64,000 nt of DNA, from assembly GCF_011927835.1 (NCBI RefSeq), contig NZ_JAATJH010000005.1:390561-454560 (forward strand). The letters run 5' to 3'. The translations under genes were made by a program, and so were the position numbers. Shown here in pieces: positions 7,185-22,100 of the stretch; position 1 is the first letter of the stretch, and each line of letters opens with the position of its first letter. The DNA is from Neolewinella antarctica. GTDB taxonomy: Bacteria; Bacteroidota; Bacteroidia; Chitinophagales; Saprospiraceae. The notes under the pieces are model-generated. The model did no database searches. It was not told where the DNA came from and saw nothing but the letters and a program-made list of their open reading frames with translations.

Positions 7185-10100
7185 TTAATTCATCCGAACG
7201 TGCGGCACGATGACGGTCGTCTCCCCGGCGCGCACCATCATGATGTAAAGCCCCGTGGCCATACGGTTAACCAGGTCGAAGGGGACTTCCCGGTAGTTCT
7301 CTTCCCCGCGTAGTACCCGTCTTTCCACAACCTGCCCGGTTGCTTGGTTAATAATAAACAGTTCGGCGTCCATCTCCTCGCGCAGTTCAAGATCAACTTG
7401 AAAGGCACCCCGGTGCGGGTTAGGCCACAGCTTAGTGTCCACCACGTCATCACCCAGGGTTACCGTGCCTCCGCCGGTAGCGTCCGCCTCCGTAACGGTG
7501 ACCGTCCGGTAAAGGGAAACGGTGCAACCGCCGTAACTAGACACGATCCCGATCGAGTACTCACCGGGTGCGGCGAACTCCAACCAGGCACGGCGGCCGT
7601 CGTCGGAAATGCGCAGTATCTCTACGCCCGGGTCGAGCTCCCACGTGCTGCTGTCGGGTAGCGAATCAGTGATGTCAATCACGAGCAAGCCGTTGCTGCC
7701 CATCACGTAGTTGGAAGCAAAGAGAATGTCGGGTTCAATCGATCCCTCCCGGGCGATGTTGACGTCGAACTCCCGCTCCAAACTACAACCGGTGTCGCTG
7801 TCCGTAATGCGCACGGTGTGTAAGCCGGACACGCCGGATTGAAGCCGGGGCGACTGCTGGACGGTCCCGTCGGGCAAGCTCCATTCCACCGCAAACCCTG
7901 CGGTAATCACGGTACTCAGGTCGAGTTCCGCAATCGTATCCCCGCAGAAATCCAGGTCGGCAACCAGACTGTCCAGCAGGGTGAAAACCGGGAAACTGTT
8001 AAACGTGAACCTGCTGTTGGCCGCGCAGCCCCGGCCGTCGGTGACGACTACGGCAACTGTACCGAACAACTCGCCACGCTCGGGCGTGCCCTGCTCGCCG
8101 TCCCAGGTGAAGGTGTAGTCGCCGTCACCACCCGTGGCGGAGAGGGCCAGGAAGCCGGGTTCGTTAAAGCAGGCGGCGTCGAGGAACTGTACGACGACGA
8201 TCCGCAGCGGTTCAAAGCTTTCGATAACGACCGTGTCGTAGCTCTGGTAGCAAGTGTTAACGCTGTCCGTAGCGGTCACGACGTAAGTGCCCGGAGCTAG
8301 ATTCGGGAAGCGATTGACCTCCGCAAAATTGATACCGTCGATGCTGTAGAGCAGGTTGGCGTCCATGCTTTCGACCACGATGTCACCACCGTCCGTACAG
8401 TCCGCGTTCAACTCAGCGTAAGCGCGGAACTCGACGTCGAGAGTCTGTGATTCAAGTGAGACGGTGCGCGCCGTAGTACAGCCAGTCGTACCGATGCGGC
8501 CGACGATTCGGTAAATCCCCGCGGACAGCCCGTCAAAAACGGGGCTACTTTGGAAAGTAAGACCTCCGTCGTTGCTGTAGTTATCACAGTCGGTACAGTC
8601 AACGGTCAACCGACCATTGGCTTCGTCGCAAGTGGGACGTTGGTCTACGGTGACGGATACTTCGGGGTTCTCACACTCGATCGTTGCAATGGTGAAGCTG
8701 CAGTCGCGCTCGCAGCCGTTACCGTCCGTTACCGTCACTTCGTAGACGCCGTCGTCTCCGACGCTGATCACGATGCTGTCGGAGCTGACTTCCGTCGTGA
8801 GCGCAAGCTCACCTCCGGAGGTTACCCTCACCCTGTACACCGGTGCGCCACCGGAGAAGCGAATGAGGGCGGTTTTTGTGCCCGGTTCCACGGCGCAGGT
8901 GACGGAGTAATCCTCGCAGAAACCGTTGCCGACGGTAGCGCGTGCCGTGGCCCGGCAGCCATTGGCGTCACGGACGCTGACGGTGTACTGCCCGGCGGTA
9001 AGCTCGTCGATGGTAAAGTCGGCTACGTCGCTCGTACTCGCGCTGTCGATTACCTCACCATTAACGGTCGTGCCCGCTAGGCTTATCACGTAAGGGCCGT
9101 TACCGTCACCGATGTTTATCCGGATGTTGCCATCTCGCCCGCCCGCCACCGAGGTATTGAATCCCGTTGCGGTCACTACGAGCGGATCAACGGGGTCGAT
9201 CGTAATGGTATTGCTGAGCGTGCAGCCGTCTTCCGTCGTGAGGGTGACGCGGTACGTACCGGGTTTGACGCCGGTCAGAGTAGGTGAGGTGGCACCCGTG
9301 CTCCAGCGGTAATTAGTGATTGTTACCCCGGGAAGAGATACCGCGATGCTGCCCAAATCATCCGCGCAATCAAAGCCTTCCGCCACTAGTTGTGGCGACA
9401 AAAGCGTGCAGTCTACACCAAGAATACTAGCAGTACAGCTCGTGGAACAACCAAAGCGATCTTCAACCCGGAGCGTATAGTCACCCGGTAACAGGTTGGG
9501 TACGCTGCTGGCGCCGGCGCTGATGCTTCCGAAGAGAACTTCATTCACGTAGAGCGTGTAGGGCCCCGACTCCCCCGCCAAGGAGAGTTGAATCTGACCC
9601 ACTCGCTCACCCGGCAGTAAGGTATCCGAAGTACAAACTAATTCAAGTGGCGCCAGCGTCTCGATCTCTACGGGTAAGATCCGGCGGCACCCACCGGCTT
9701 CCGTTAAGTCAACGCTGTAGCTTCCGGCGGATAAGCCATTTACCTCAAAGCGTACGTTACCGTTGTCCTGCGTTATTGGTCCGGTCACCGTGCCGACCGC
9801 GGGGAAATACCGCAGTTGGTAGGGCGCCGTGCCCCCGGTCAGTTCGATTTCGAAGCGACCGCTGGCCGCATCGTTGCAGGTCACGGGGGTGACTTCGAGA
9901 CTGTACTCTACCTCCTCGCAGGCCGGGTCGGCCTCGCCGGTAATCGTGCCGCTGCACGTCAAGTCACTCACGCATCCGTTTGCGTCGGTGACGACCACTT
10001 CGATGGCGTAGTCGCCCACGGGAAGGCCCGCAACGGCAAAGGTCTGACCGTTCTCCAGTAAGTAATCGTTGCCTGCGTAGGCTACGGAGTACGGTGGGTT

Positions 10101-13100
10101 GGTCCCTTCGATGCCGATTAGGGCACCACCGCTGGGCGCAAAATTGCCCGTGCTTACTAATTCATTGATTGGCGTACAGATTAGGGCGGGGGCCGCGGGT
10201 GCGGGGTTGGTTCGTGAAGCAGAGTCGGTACAGCCCGTCTCCAGGTCAGTTACCGTGACGCCGTAATTACCTCCCCGGTAATTGTCGATCCGGTTACTGG
10301 TTTGTCCGTCGGACCACAAGTACCCGTAGCGCCCGCTTCCTCCCGCTACCGTTGCGGTCAGTGCGATTGAATCGTCGGGGCAAATCAGTTCGCCTTCCGC
10401 CTCGATTGAAACCAGCAACGTGCTACAGTCTACGACCGCCTGAATAACACCTTCACACGTCATGACCAGCGTACATCCGTTCGCATCGGTTACGCTGATC
10501 GTCTGGCTGTACGGTCCGCTCGGCAAGCCGTCGATGGTGACTTGCTGATTTTCGTCTACCGTAAGTGGTTGCCCACCTTGGTCTACGGCCCCATAGGGTG
10601 AGGTGCCGCCGGCGAGTTGGAAGACGACAGCTCCGGTTCCCCCCGCCACCGATGGTTGAGTAGTGCTACATGCGTAGCTAAGGGTTGCCGGAGCGGTAAT
10701 GGTTATGCTCGCACTATCGACGCACCCCGTAACTGCGTCCGTTACCGTGACGGAGTAGCTCGCCGGCCCGGTGACTTCGATGGACGTCAGGTTGGGAGAT
10801 TGCTGCCCGTCGCTCCACGCGTAGTTCAGCTCGCCGGTGGCTCCTGCAACAGACGCCGTCAGCGTAGTCGAGCCGTCCGCACAGTCCAGCACGTCATCGC
10901 TTGCCGTGAGGGTAACGGAAAAACTGTCGGCACAATCCGCCGCGTCGATAGTGATTTCGCCCGCACAACCGACTTGTTGTTCGCAGCCGCTGGCGTCCGT
11001 CACGGTGAAGCTAAGATCGTACGGTCCTACCGCAAGATCGGTAACGGTTATTTGATTTAGCGCGGTGACAACGACCGTTTGACCGGTGTTGAGATTAGTC
11101 GCTACGTAAGGTGCGGTTCCGCCGCTGATGGTCAGGGTGACCGCTCCGGTGCCGTCTTCAGCTTGTGCGTCCACTTTTTCGCAGTCGGTAGTGATGGCTA
11201 CTGGGGCGGTGACCGTGATGCTGGCGCTATCAATGCAACCCGTAGCTACGTCGGTTACCGTAACGGAGTAATCCGCTGCGCCGGTGACTTCAATGGAGGA
11301 CAAGCCAACTGCCTGCCGGCCATTACTCCACGCGTAGGTTAATTCCCCCGTGGCTCCAGTAGCGGAAGCAACTAGCGTAGTCGATCCGCCCGCGCAGTCC
11401 AGGACAGTATCATTTGCCGTGAGGGTGACGGAGAAAGTGCCGGCACAATCCGCGGGCGTAATTTCAATTTCACCCGAGCAACTGACTTCCTGCTCGCAAC
11501 CATTTGCGTCCGTTACGGTGAAGCTGACCCGGTATGTCCCTACGTCTAGGCCAGAGATGTTGATCTGATTTATTGCGGTGACGGTAGCGGCCTGGTTGGT
11601 GGACTCGTCAATTGCCGTGTAGGGTGCCGTGCCACCACGAATGGTCAGCGTGACCGATCCCGTACCGGTTTCGGTTAGCGCGTCCGTCTTATCGCAGGCG
11701 GCGGTAATGGCGGTAGGTGCGGTGATGACTAAACTTGCCGAATCAACACAGCCCGTGGCCGCGTCCGTAATCGTGACGGAATAGTTACCGGCCCCAAATA
11801 CTTCTATCGAAGCCGACGTGGCTGCTTGCTGCTCTTCACTCCACGCGTAGGTTAATTCTCCCGTGGCTCCCGCAACGGTAGCCGTCAGGACCGTTGATCC
11901 GTCCGCGCAATTCAGGACGTTGTCGTCCGCCGTAAGGATCACGGAGAAGGTGTTCACGCAATCTTCCGCATCAATTTCAATCGTACCCGCGCAACCGACT
12001 TGCTGCTCGCAGCCGTTTGCATCCGTCACGGTGAAGTCGAGTACATAATCTCCCGTAGGTAGGCTGGTAACGGTAATCTGGTTTAGCTCGGTAACAGCCG
12101 CGGCTTGGCCGGTGACGTCGTTGATCGCCGTGTAGGGTGCCGTGCCGCCGCTGATGGTGAGTATAACCGATCCGGTGCCGCCTTCGATTAGCGCGTCCGT
12201 CTTATCGCAACTGCTCGTTATGGGAGCGGGGCCGGTAATTGATATACTTGCACCATCAACGCATCCCGTAGCGGCGTCAGTAACCGTGACGGAGTAACTC
12301 GCTGCTCCGGAAACCTGAATGGAACTCAAGTCAACTGCTTGCTGTCCGTCACTCCAGGCGTAAGTCAGTTCGCCGGTTGCTCCTGCTACGGTAGCGATTA
12401 GGGTGGTCGGTCCGTCAGCACAATCCAGTACGTTAGTATCTGCCGTAAGCGTGACGGAGAAGTTGTTGGTACAATCTTCCTCCTCGACTTCAATTTCGCC
12501 CGAGCAACCGACTTGCTGCTCGCAGCCGTTGGCATCCGTGACGGTGAAGCTGAGTTCGTAAGCTCCTACGGGTAGGCTGGTGACGACGAGCTGGTTCAGT
12601 TCGGTAACCGTAGTAGCTAGATTGGTGCTATCATTGATTGCCGAGTAGGGTGCCGTGCCACCGGCGATGGTCAGCGTGACCGACCCGGTACCAGCTTCAA
12701 TGCGCGCGTTCGTTTTATCGCAACTGCTCGTGATCGGCGCGGAGCCGGTGATCACGATGCTATCGGTACCGACGCACCCCGTAGCCGCGTCCGTAACGGT
12801 GACAGAATAACTCGCCGCTCCGGAAACCTGAATGGAACTCAAGTCAACTGCTTGCTGTCCGTCACTCCAGACGTAAGTTAGTTCACCGGTTGCTCCTGCT
12901 ACGGTAGCGATTAGGGTGGTCGGTCCGTCAGCACAATCCAGTACGTTAGTATCTGCCGTAAGCGTGACGGAGAAGTTGTTGGTACAATCTTCCTCCTCGA
13001 CTTCAATTTCGCCCGAGCAACCGACTTGCTGCTCGCAGCCGTTGGCATCCGTGACGGTGAAGCTGAGTTCGTAAGCTCCTACGGGTAGGCCGGTGACGAC

Positions 13101-16100
13101 AAGCTGGTTCAGTTCGGTAACCGTGGCAGCTAGATTGGTATTATTGTCGATTGCCGAGTAGGGTGCCGTGCCACCGGTAATGGTCAGTGTGACCGACCCA
13201 GCACCAGCTTCAATGCGCGCGTTCGTTTCATCGCAACTGCTCGTTATGGGAGCGGGGCCGGTAATTGATATACTTGCACTATCAACGCATCCCGTAGCGG
13301 CGTCAGTGACCGTGACGGAGTAACTCGCTGCTCCAGAAACCTGAATGGAACTCAAGTCAACTGCTTGCTGTCCGTCACTCCAGGCGTAAGTCAGTGCGCC
13401 GGTTGCCCCTGCTACGGTAGCGACCAGGGTGGTCGATCCATCCGAGCAATCCAGTACATTCTCGTTCGCCACCAAGTCGACGGAAAAAGTATTCGTACAA
13501 TCTGTTGGGTCAACCAATATTTCGCCCGAACAAACGACTTGTTGCTCACAGCCATTAGCATCTGTGACGGTGAAGCTAAGTGCGTAAGCTCCTACGGGTA
13601 GGTTGGTAATACCGAGCTGGTTCAGCTCGGTAACCATAGCAGCTAGGTTAGTGCTATCGTTGATTGCCGTGTATGGTGCTGTACCACCGCTGATGGTCAG
13701 CGTAACTGAACCGAAGCCGTTGTCGATTAGCGCGTCCACCTTTTCGCAATTAGCGGTGATGGGTGCGGGGGCGGTGATGACTAAGCTTGCTGAATCAACG
13801 CAGCCCGTAGCGGCATCAGTAACCGTGACGGAATAGCTCGCTGCTCCATTTATATCGATGGAAACCAAGTCAACTGCCTGCTGCCCATCGCTCCACGCGT
13901 AGGTTAGGTCACCGGTAGCTCCCGTTACGGAAGCCATCAGTACTGTCGCTGCGTCCGCACAATCCAGGGCATTGTTCTCCGCCGTAAGAATAACGGAAAA
14001 GGTGTTCACACAATATTCCGTGTCTACGCCGATGGTACCCGCACAGTTAACCTGCTGCTCGCAGCCGTTAGCGTCCGTTACGGTGAAGCTAAAGTCATAA
14101 TCTCCCGCGGGTACGTCTGTGACGATAATCTGGTTAAACTCGTTAACGGTGGCCGTCTGATTAGTGCGGTCATCGATTGCTACGTAAGGCACCGTGCCGC
14201 CGCTGATGGCCAGCGTGACGGATCCAGTGCCGTTCTCGCTTGGTGCGTCAATTTGATCGCAGGTAGCGGTAATGGGTGTGGGCGCGGTAATTTTTAAACT
14301 GGCGCTATCGACACAACCCGTGGCTGCATCGGTGACCGTTACGGAATAGTTTGCCGCGCTAGTCACCTCAATTGAAGTTAAACCAACCGCTCGCTGCCCG
14401 TCACTCCACGCGTAGGTTAACTCACCCTTAGCTCCGGTAGCGGAAGCCGTTAGCGTGGTCGCTCCTTCCGCACAGTCTAAGACATTGTCTTCCGCCGTGA
14501 GGGTAACGAAGAAGTTGCCAGCGCAATCTTCCCCTTCGACTTCAATTTCACCCGAACAGCTAACCTGCTGTTCGCAGCCATTAGCATCGGTGACGCTGAA
14601 GCTGAGGTCGAACCGTCCTACGGATACGTTAGTGATGATTTGGTTCAGATCGGTAACTGTAACTGCTTGGCCGGTGCTATCACTGATCGCTGCGTAGGGG
14701 GCGGTGCCACCACTAATGGTCAGGACGACCGAACCGGTACCTGTTTCTATGAATGCATCCACCTTTTCGCAAGTACTGACGATGGGGGTGGGCGCGGTGA
14801 TTTCTACGCTGTCGGTGCTAACGCAACCCGTCGCCGCGTCGGTTACCGTGACGGAATAATTTGCCGCACCGGTCACCACAATAGAAGTCAGGTCAACTGC
14901 CTCCCGTCCGTTACTCCAGGCGTAGGTCAACTCGCCAATCGCTCCCGTAACGGAAGTTGTTAGCGCGGGCGATCCGTCAGAGCAGTCCAACACATTACTA
15001 TCCGCCGTGAGGAAGACGAAGAAGTTACTAGCGCAATCTACTTCGTCGACTTCGATTTCGCCCGAGCAACTGACTTGTTGTTCGCAGCCATTAGCGTCGG
15101 TGACGGTGAAACTGAGTTCGTACGCGCCGACGGGTAAGTCAGTAACAATTTGGTTCAATTCAGTAACGGTGGCCACCCGATCGGTGCCGTCATTGATTGC
15201 CGTGTACGGTGCGGTACCACCGCTAATGGTTAGGGTGACCGACCCGGTGCCGCTCTCGATTAGCGCATTCGTTTTTTCGCAAGTAGCGGTGATGGAAACG
15301 GGGGCGGTGATGGAAACGCTCGCGCTATCAACGCAACCGGTGGCTGCATCGGTAATCGTGACGGAATAGCTTCCCGCTGCGTTCACGGTAATGGAAGCTA
15401 AGTCGACTGCTTGCTGCCCGTCACTCCATACGTAGGTCAGTTCCCCCGTACCTCCGGTGACAACCGCCGTCAGCGTAGTTGATCCGTCCGAACACTCCAG
15501 TGCACTATTGTCGGCCGTCAGGGTGACGGAGAAATTACTGGTACAGTCCTCCGCATCGACGTTGATTTCCCCCGAGCAACTAACCTGCTGTTCGCAGCCG
15601 CTAGCGTCCGTTACGGTGAAGTCGAGCGTGTACGGCCCTACGGGTAGGTCAGTGACGGTGATTTGGTTTAGGTCATCAACGGTAGCTAATTCGCCGGTGC
15701 TGTCATCGACCGCCGTGTACGGTGCGGTGCCACCACTGATGGTCATTGTTACCGAGCCGGCTCCAGTCGCAAGGAATGCGTTTACTTGGTCACAACTAGC
15801 GGTGATGGGCGTGGGTGCGGTAACTACCAGGCTGGCACTATCGACACAACCGGTAGCTGCGTCCGTGACCGTAACGGAATAGCTCGCCGCACCGGTCACC
15901 TCAACGGAAGTCAAGTCAACCGCTTGTTGCCCGTCGCTCCACGCATAAGTTAGTTCACCCGTGGCTCCGGTAGTAGTGGCCGTTAGTGTAGTAGAGGCAT
16001 CCGAACACGCTAACACGTTGCTATCCGCCGTGAGGGAGACGGAGAAGTTGCTGGCACAATCTTCCGGGTCGACTTCAATCGTGCCCGAGCAGGTGACTTG

Positions 16101-19100
16101 CTGTTCGCAAGCGTTAGCATCCGTTACGGTAAAGCTGAGGGCGTACGGACCCGTCGGCAGGTCAACTATAACTTGGTTTAGTTCGGTAAGGAAAGCTGCC
16201 TGGCCGGTGCTATCATCGATCGCGGTATACGGTGCGGTACCACCGTTGATGGTCAGTGTTACCGAACCGGTGCCGGCCGTAATGAACGCGTCCGTTTTGT
16301 CGCAAGTAGCGGTGATGGGGGCGGGTGCGGTTACGTTTAAGCTCGCGCTATCGACGCAGCCCGTAGCCGCATCGGTTAAGGTCACGGAATAATCTGCCGC
16401 ACCGGTTACCTCAATGGAAGCTAAGTCGACCGCCACCCGTCCGTTACTCCACGCGTAGGTCAATTCGCCGGTAGCGCCCGTAACGGAGGTTGTTAGCGTG
16501 GTCGATCCATCAGCGCAATTCAACACATTATCGTCCGCCGTAAGGGAGACAGCAAAGTTACTGGCGCAATCTTCGGGGTTGACCCCAATTTCGCCCGTGC
16601 AACTAACCTGCCGGTCGCAACCGTTGGCGTCCGTTACGGTAAAACTGAGTGCGTACGGACCTACGGGTAGGTCAGCGGTAATAATCTGATTCAATTCGGT
16701 CACAACGGCCGTTTGGCCGGTACCGTCGTTGCTGGCAGTATAGGGTGCGGCGCCACCAGTAATGGTTAACGTGACCGAACCAGTACCGGACTCGATCAGC
16801 GCATCCGTCTTTTCACAGGTAGCGGCAATGATTGCGGGAGCGGTTATCGTCAAACTAGCCGAGTCAACGCAGCCCGTAGCCGCGTCGGTCACGGTGACGG
16901 AATAGCTTCCCGCACCAGTTACTTCGATGGTATTTTCGGTGGATTCGCCCGAGGCTTCACTCCACGAATAGGAGAGTTCGCCCGTAGCGCCCGCAACGGA
17001 AGCCGTCAGGGTGGTCGCTGCGTCCGCACAGTCCAGTACGTTGTCGTCCGCCGTGAGGGTGACGACGAAATTGTCAGTACAGTCTGCTGGGTCAACGTCG
17101 ATCGTACCCGAGCAACTTACCTGTTCTTCGCAACCATTAACGTCGGTAACGGTGAAATTGAGGTCGTACGGTCCCACGGCGAGGCCGGTGACGAGAATTT
17201 GGTTGAGTTCGGTGACGGTGGTCGTATCGCCAGTGTCAGTATCGACGGCCGTGTACGGCCCGGTGCCACCATTAACGGTCAGCGTAACCGAACCCGTTCC
17301 GGACTCGATCAGCGCGTCCGTCTTGTCACAGGTGGCGGTGATGGGTGTGGGAGCGGGGTCACTAATCGTAACGGCGGTTTCGGCTACGCAATCATTCGCC
17401 GCGTCGGTAACGGTCACGCCGTAGCGGCCGGCTTCCAGTACGGTAATACTACTGAGTTCCGGACCGGATTCTCCCGTGCTCCAGACATAGCTTAGGGTAC
17501 CCACCGCGTTGGTGGCGGTCGCGGTGAGTTGGACGGGCTCGCCAGCACAAGTGAACGGCGGTGGCGTAGCCAAACTGACTTCCAGCGCGCAGGCAACGGC
17601 GGTGATCGTATCACTCACGTACGTCGCCCGGTCACCCGCACAGCCGAGGCTGTCTACTACCCGAATGGTATAAGCCTCGCCCGTGGGTAGTGGCCTTACC
17701 AAGATCATGGCACCCGCGTCCGCGCCAAAAAATTCATCATTTACGAAAACGGAGTAAGGAGGAGTGCCACCGGAGACGGTGAGTTCGACGCTACCCGCCC
17801 CGTCGGCCGCCGCTGGCTGCTGGGTTGATCCGCTAACGACGAGTTCAGTAGGTTGGCCAACTTCGTAGCTTGCTACGGTACTACAATTGCGCGCATCGGT
17901 AACGGTAACCGCGTAGGTGCCTACGCTAAGATCGGACAGTACGGCACCGGCAGTTTCGTCGGCCCAAGTGATAACGTAAGGAGGAAAATCTCCGGTGACC
18001 GTCAGTTCGAGCGAGCCATCGCTGCCACCGAAACACGTCACGTCCGTCGTCGCCACCCCGATGGTGGGCGGGGCGTCGCACGCCGGGTCGAGCACGGTTG
18101 AGGTACAGGCGGCTGACGAGCAGCCGGTTGAATCAGTGAACTCAAACGAGTAAGTACCGGCGGCGAGGTTTCTCCAAACGTACCGTTCCGCGTTGATGTC
18201 GGCGCGGGATTCGATGAGCTCATCGTCGAGGTAAGCCCGCACTACGAAGGGAGGGCTTGCGTCGCCAAAGGTCAGCACCACCCTGCCGGTAGACGTGCCG
18301 ACGGAAGTCGTCGGCCGCGGCGAACAAGAAATGATGAGTTCGTCGCGCGGGGTGACGGAGAAAGTTCTTACCACCACGCAATTGGCTTCATCGGTCACCG
18401 TAACGGTGTAATCACCACCGTTCAGGCCGGTGATGTCTTCGCTCGTAGCTCCGTTCGACCACTCGTAAGTGACCCCGCCGGTAGCACCCGTAACGGTCAG
18501 GTCCAACACCCCGGTCGTCGTGCCGAAACACGGGTCCGTGGAGGTAGCGTCGACGCTCAAATTACACGCCGGGTCGGTAACGACGGACGTACACTCCGTG
18601 CTACAATCGTTCGCGTCAACTATTCGAAGCACGTAGGTCGCGGCCGTAAGGTCCCGCAGAACGAACGTGTCCGTTAACTGGGTAGCGATGGGTTGATCAG
18701 TACTGTCGACGTAGACAGAATAGGGGGCAACACCGCCTCCGAAGGCGAGCGAAACCGAACCGTTATTTCCCCCTACATCAGTAGTTGCCGTAGCCTGGCA
18801 AACGAGGCTTAGTTCGGTGGGTTCTTCGACGGTAAAGGTCCGGGAAAAACGACAGTTGGTGGCGTCGGTAACTACTACTGAATACAGTCCGGCGGATAGG
18901 TTCGAGACCTCGTCCTCGGTGGAAAAGACCTCTTTTTGGTCGTTCGTCCACACGACCGCGTAACTAGTGGCATCCGTTAAAATGTCCAACGAGATGGTAC
19001 CGGTCGCCTCGCCGAAGCAGCTGACATTTTGAATGCTTCTCGTCACCGCAAGCGTGCATTCTAGGTCGGGAATCGTGGCTTCACAGTCGGTCGCGGAGCA

Positions 19101-22100
19101 GTCATTGCCGTCCGTCGCGGTGATTACGTAAGTACCGACGGACAGCAAATCATCGTCGATCAGTACGGTGCGTGAGTTGGTGAACACCGGCGCGCGGTCG
19201 GCGATTTGGTAACGGAAGGGAGGGGTGCCGTTCACGAAGGTGAGCGAGATGGTCCCGTCGGAGCCGCCGCGTGTCCTGACGGTGTCGCCGCTACATTCAA
19301 CGGCAAAAGCGGGGGTGTCGAGCACGCTGGCGCTGTCTATTTGTTCGCAACCGTTAGCGTCGACGACGCGGACGGCGTGTAGGCCGATGGTCGCGTCGAT
19401 TTGAGGGCCGGAAGCAGTTTCGTTATCGTCCCAGAAGTATGCGAACGGGTTGGTGCCGCCTACGGTAATTGCCGTGAGCGTGGCGGTTTCGCCGGCGCAG
19501 TCGACGGTGACGTCTTCGACGGATACGACCAGTTCATCCGGCGCGGTAACGGTCGCGCTGAGCGCTACGGAACAGCCGTTATCGTCGGTGACCGTGACGC
19601 CATATTCACCTGCGGAAAGCTGGGTGGCCGTGGCACCGCTGGCGTCGGTTCCGGACCATTCGTAGCGGTAGGGCGTCGTTCCTCCCCGTACTTCGGCGGT
19701 TAGGCTGGTCTGGTCGGTGGCGCAATCGAGGCTGACGTTACCGGTTATTTCTCCGGTAAATTCGGCGGGGTCAGCCAAGTCGAACGTGTAGACTTCGACG
19801 CACTGCTTGTCGCTGGTCACGGTTACCGTGACGGGGCCGCTACACAGGTTGGTTGCCGTGGCGGTGTCGCTCCCGTTGCTCCAGGAGTAAGTGTATTCGT
19901 ACCGGTCATTCAGGCCAACCACTTGCAGGGAAGCATCGCAGGCGCGGGCGCAGGATGCCAGGTTGATGGGTTGGATGCGCCCGCCAAAGTCTTCGAACGG
20001 AGTGATGACTAAGCGCTTCGACTGGGTGCATTCGTTACCGTCGGTAACGTTGATGGTATACTGGCCGGCGGGTAAAGTCGGGTTCCGCTCGGTAGCGACG
20101 GTATCCTTTTCGTTGGTCCAGACAATCGAGTAATCACCGTCCCCACCGGAAATACCGACGTTAAACTGGCCCTGCTCGCCGGGGCAGACTTCCACGTCGC
20201 GGCCCGTGATGGTAATCCCTGGAGTACGGTTTACTGCCACATTGGCTACCCGCTCCCTGCAATCGTTGCCATCAAGTACTACGATGACGTAGGTACCATC
20301 ATCAAGATCCGAAAAAGTATAGTTGGCTACCGAAGTGCGCTGACTGCGGGTCACTTCTTCCCCACCTTCATCGCGTAAAATATAGGTGTAGTCGGGCGTA
20401 CCGCTGGTTACGGTTGCCGTGATGGTTCCGTTGTTTTGGTCACAGCTGGCGTTTTGATCACTAGCGGCCGTAACGATAAGTTCGGGCGTGCTAGCCGGCG
20501 TAACGCAGCCGGATACTTCACAGCCATTTGCGTCGGTGACGGTCACGCAGTATTCAGTATCACCCTTTAAGTTAGCTACGGTTTGGGTAGTACCGGCTTG
20601 GTCGGACCACTCGTAGGTATAGCCAGCACCCGGTGTTCCACCGGAGGCATTTGCGCTTGCCTGGGCGTTAGCCTGCCCACAGCTGCTTGGCGTACTCGAC
20701 AAAGTAAGCTCTAGCAACTCGGGCTCCGTTAGGGTGTCGCGTAAGGTTTCGGTACAGCCATCCGGGCTGGTGATTTGAACCTGGTACGGGCCGGCACAGA
20801 GTTGAGTGGCGGTAGCGCCGGTTTCGTTGTTGCTCCAGGAAAAAGTGTAGCCATCCGTTCCGCCGGGAATGCTCACGCTGGCCCGCCCGTCGCAGACGCC
20901 ATTGCAGGAGATGAGGCGGGTCTGGGTTAGGGTGGGGGTGAAATCGGGGAAGGTGTTGACGCTAAAATTAGCGGACCTCCGGCAGTCTTTGCTGCGTACG
21001 GTAACCGTGTAGTCACCGGGACCGAGGATCGGGTTCTGCTGATCGGATACTTCTTCCTTGCCGTTGGACCAACTGTAGGTGAGTGCTCCACCGCCACCCG
21101 TAGCGGTGATGTTCAACTGCCCGGTTTGGCCGGCGCAGACGTTGATGTCAGCGCCGCTGATGGTGATGGCGGAACTGCCGCGGACCTCGATGTTTTCTAC
21201 TAGTGCTTCACACCCGCCTCCGTCAATGATTCTTCCTCGGTAATTACCTTCGGCAAGGTTGGAAAAGGTAAAACTGGAGTCTACGGTGGCTGTCTCGCGC
21301 GCTACTTCGTCGCCGCTAGTACGCAGCAGGATGTAGGTATAATTTGCTTGTCCGTCGGTGACGTTGAAAGTAACGCGACCGTCGTTTCTTCCACACTTGG
21401 TGTCAGCGGTGGTGAAACTTGCGGTCAGCGTGTTGCTCCCGCCGGGAGTGGCACACTTGGTGATCGAACAGTTATTTTCGTCAGAAACCGTGACGCAGTA
21501 CTCCACACCACCGGCTAGGTTTTTGACAGTAGAGGTTGTTAAGCCATTGGACCAGAGATAAGTGTAATCACCCGTTCCGCCGTTGGGAACGGCGGTGACG
21601 CTAGCGTTAGCTTCCCCACAAGTAGAAGCGGAAACGCTTAGGTCGAGCGTGATCGGACTCGGCTCGGTGAAGGTGCCGCGTAGTGTTTTGCTACAGCCAT
21701 CGGTGCTGGTCACCACGACGGAGTAATCGCCGGCGCAGAAACCGCCGAGGGAACTGCCGCCGTCCTCACCGTTCCAGGAAAAAGTGTAGCCATCTGTTCC
21801 GCCGGGGATGCTCACGCTGGCCCGCCCGTCACAAACGTCGTTGCAGGAGATGAGGCGGGTCTGGGTCAGGGTAGGGGTGAAATCCGGGAAGGTGTTGACG
21901 CTAAAATTAGCGGACCTCCGGCAGTCTTTGCTGCGCACGGTAACCGTGTAGTCGCCGGGGCCGAGGATCGGGTTCTGCTGATCGGATACTTCTTCCTTGC
22001 CGTTGGACCAGCTGTAGGTGAGTGAGCCACCGCCACCCGTAGCGGTGATGTTCAACTGCCCGGTTTGACCGGTGCAAACATTGATGTCGGAGCCGCTGAT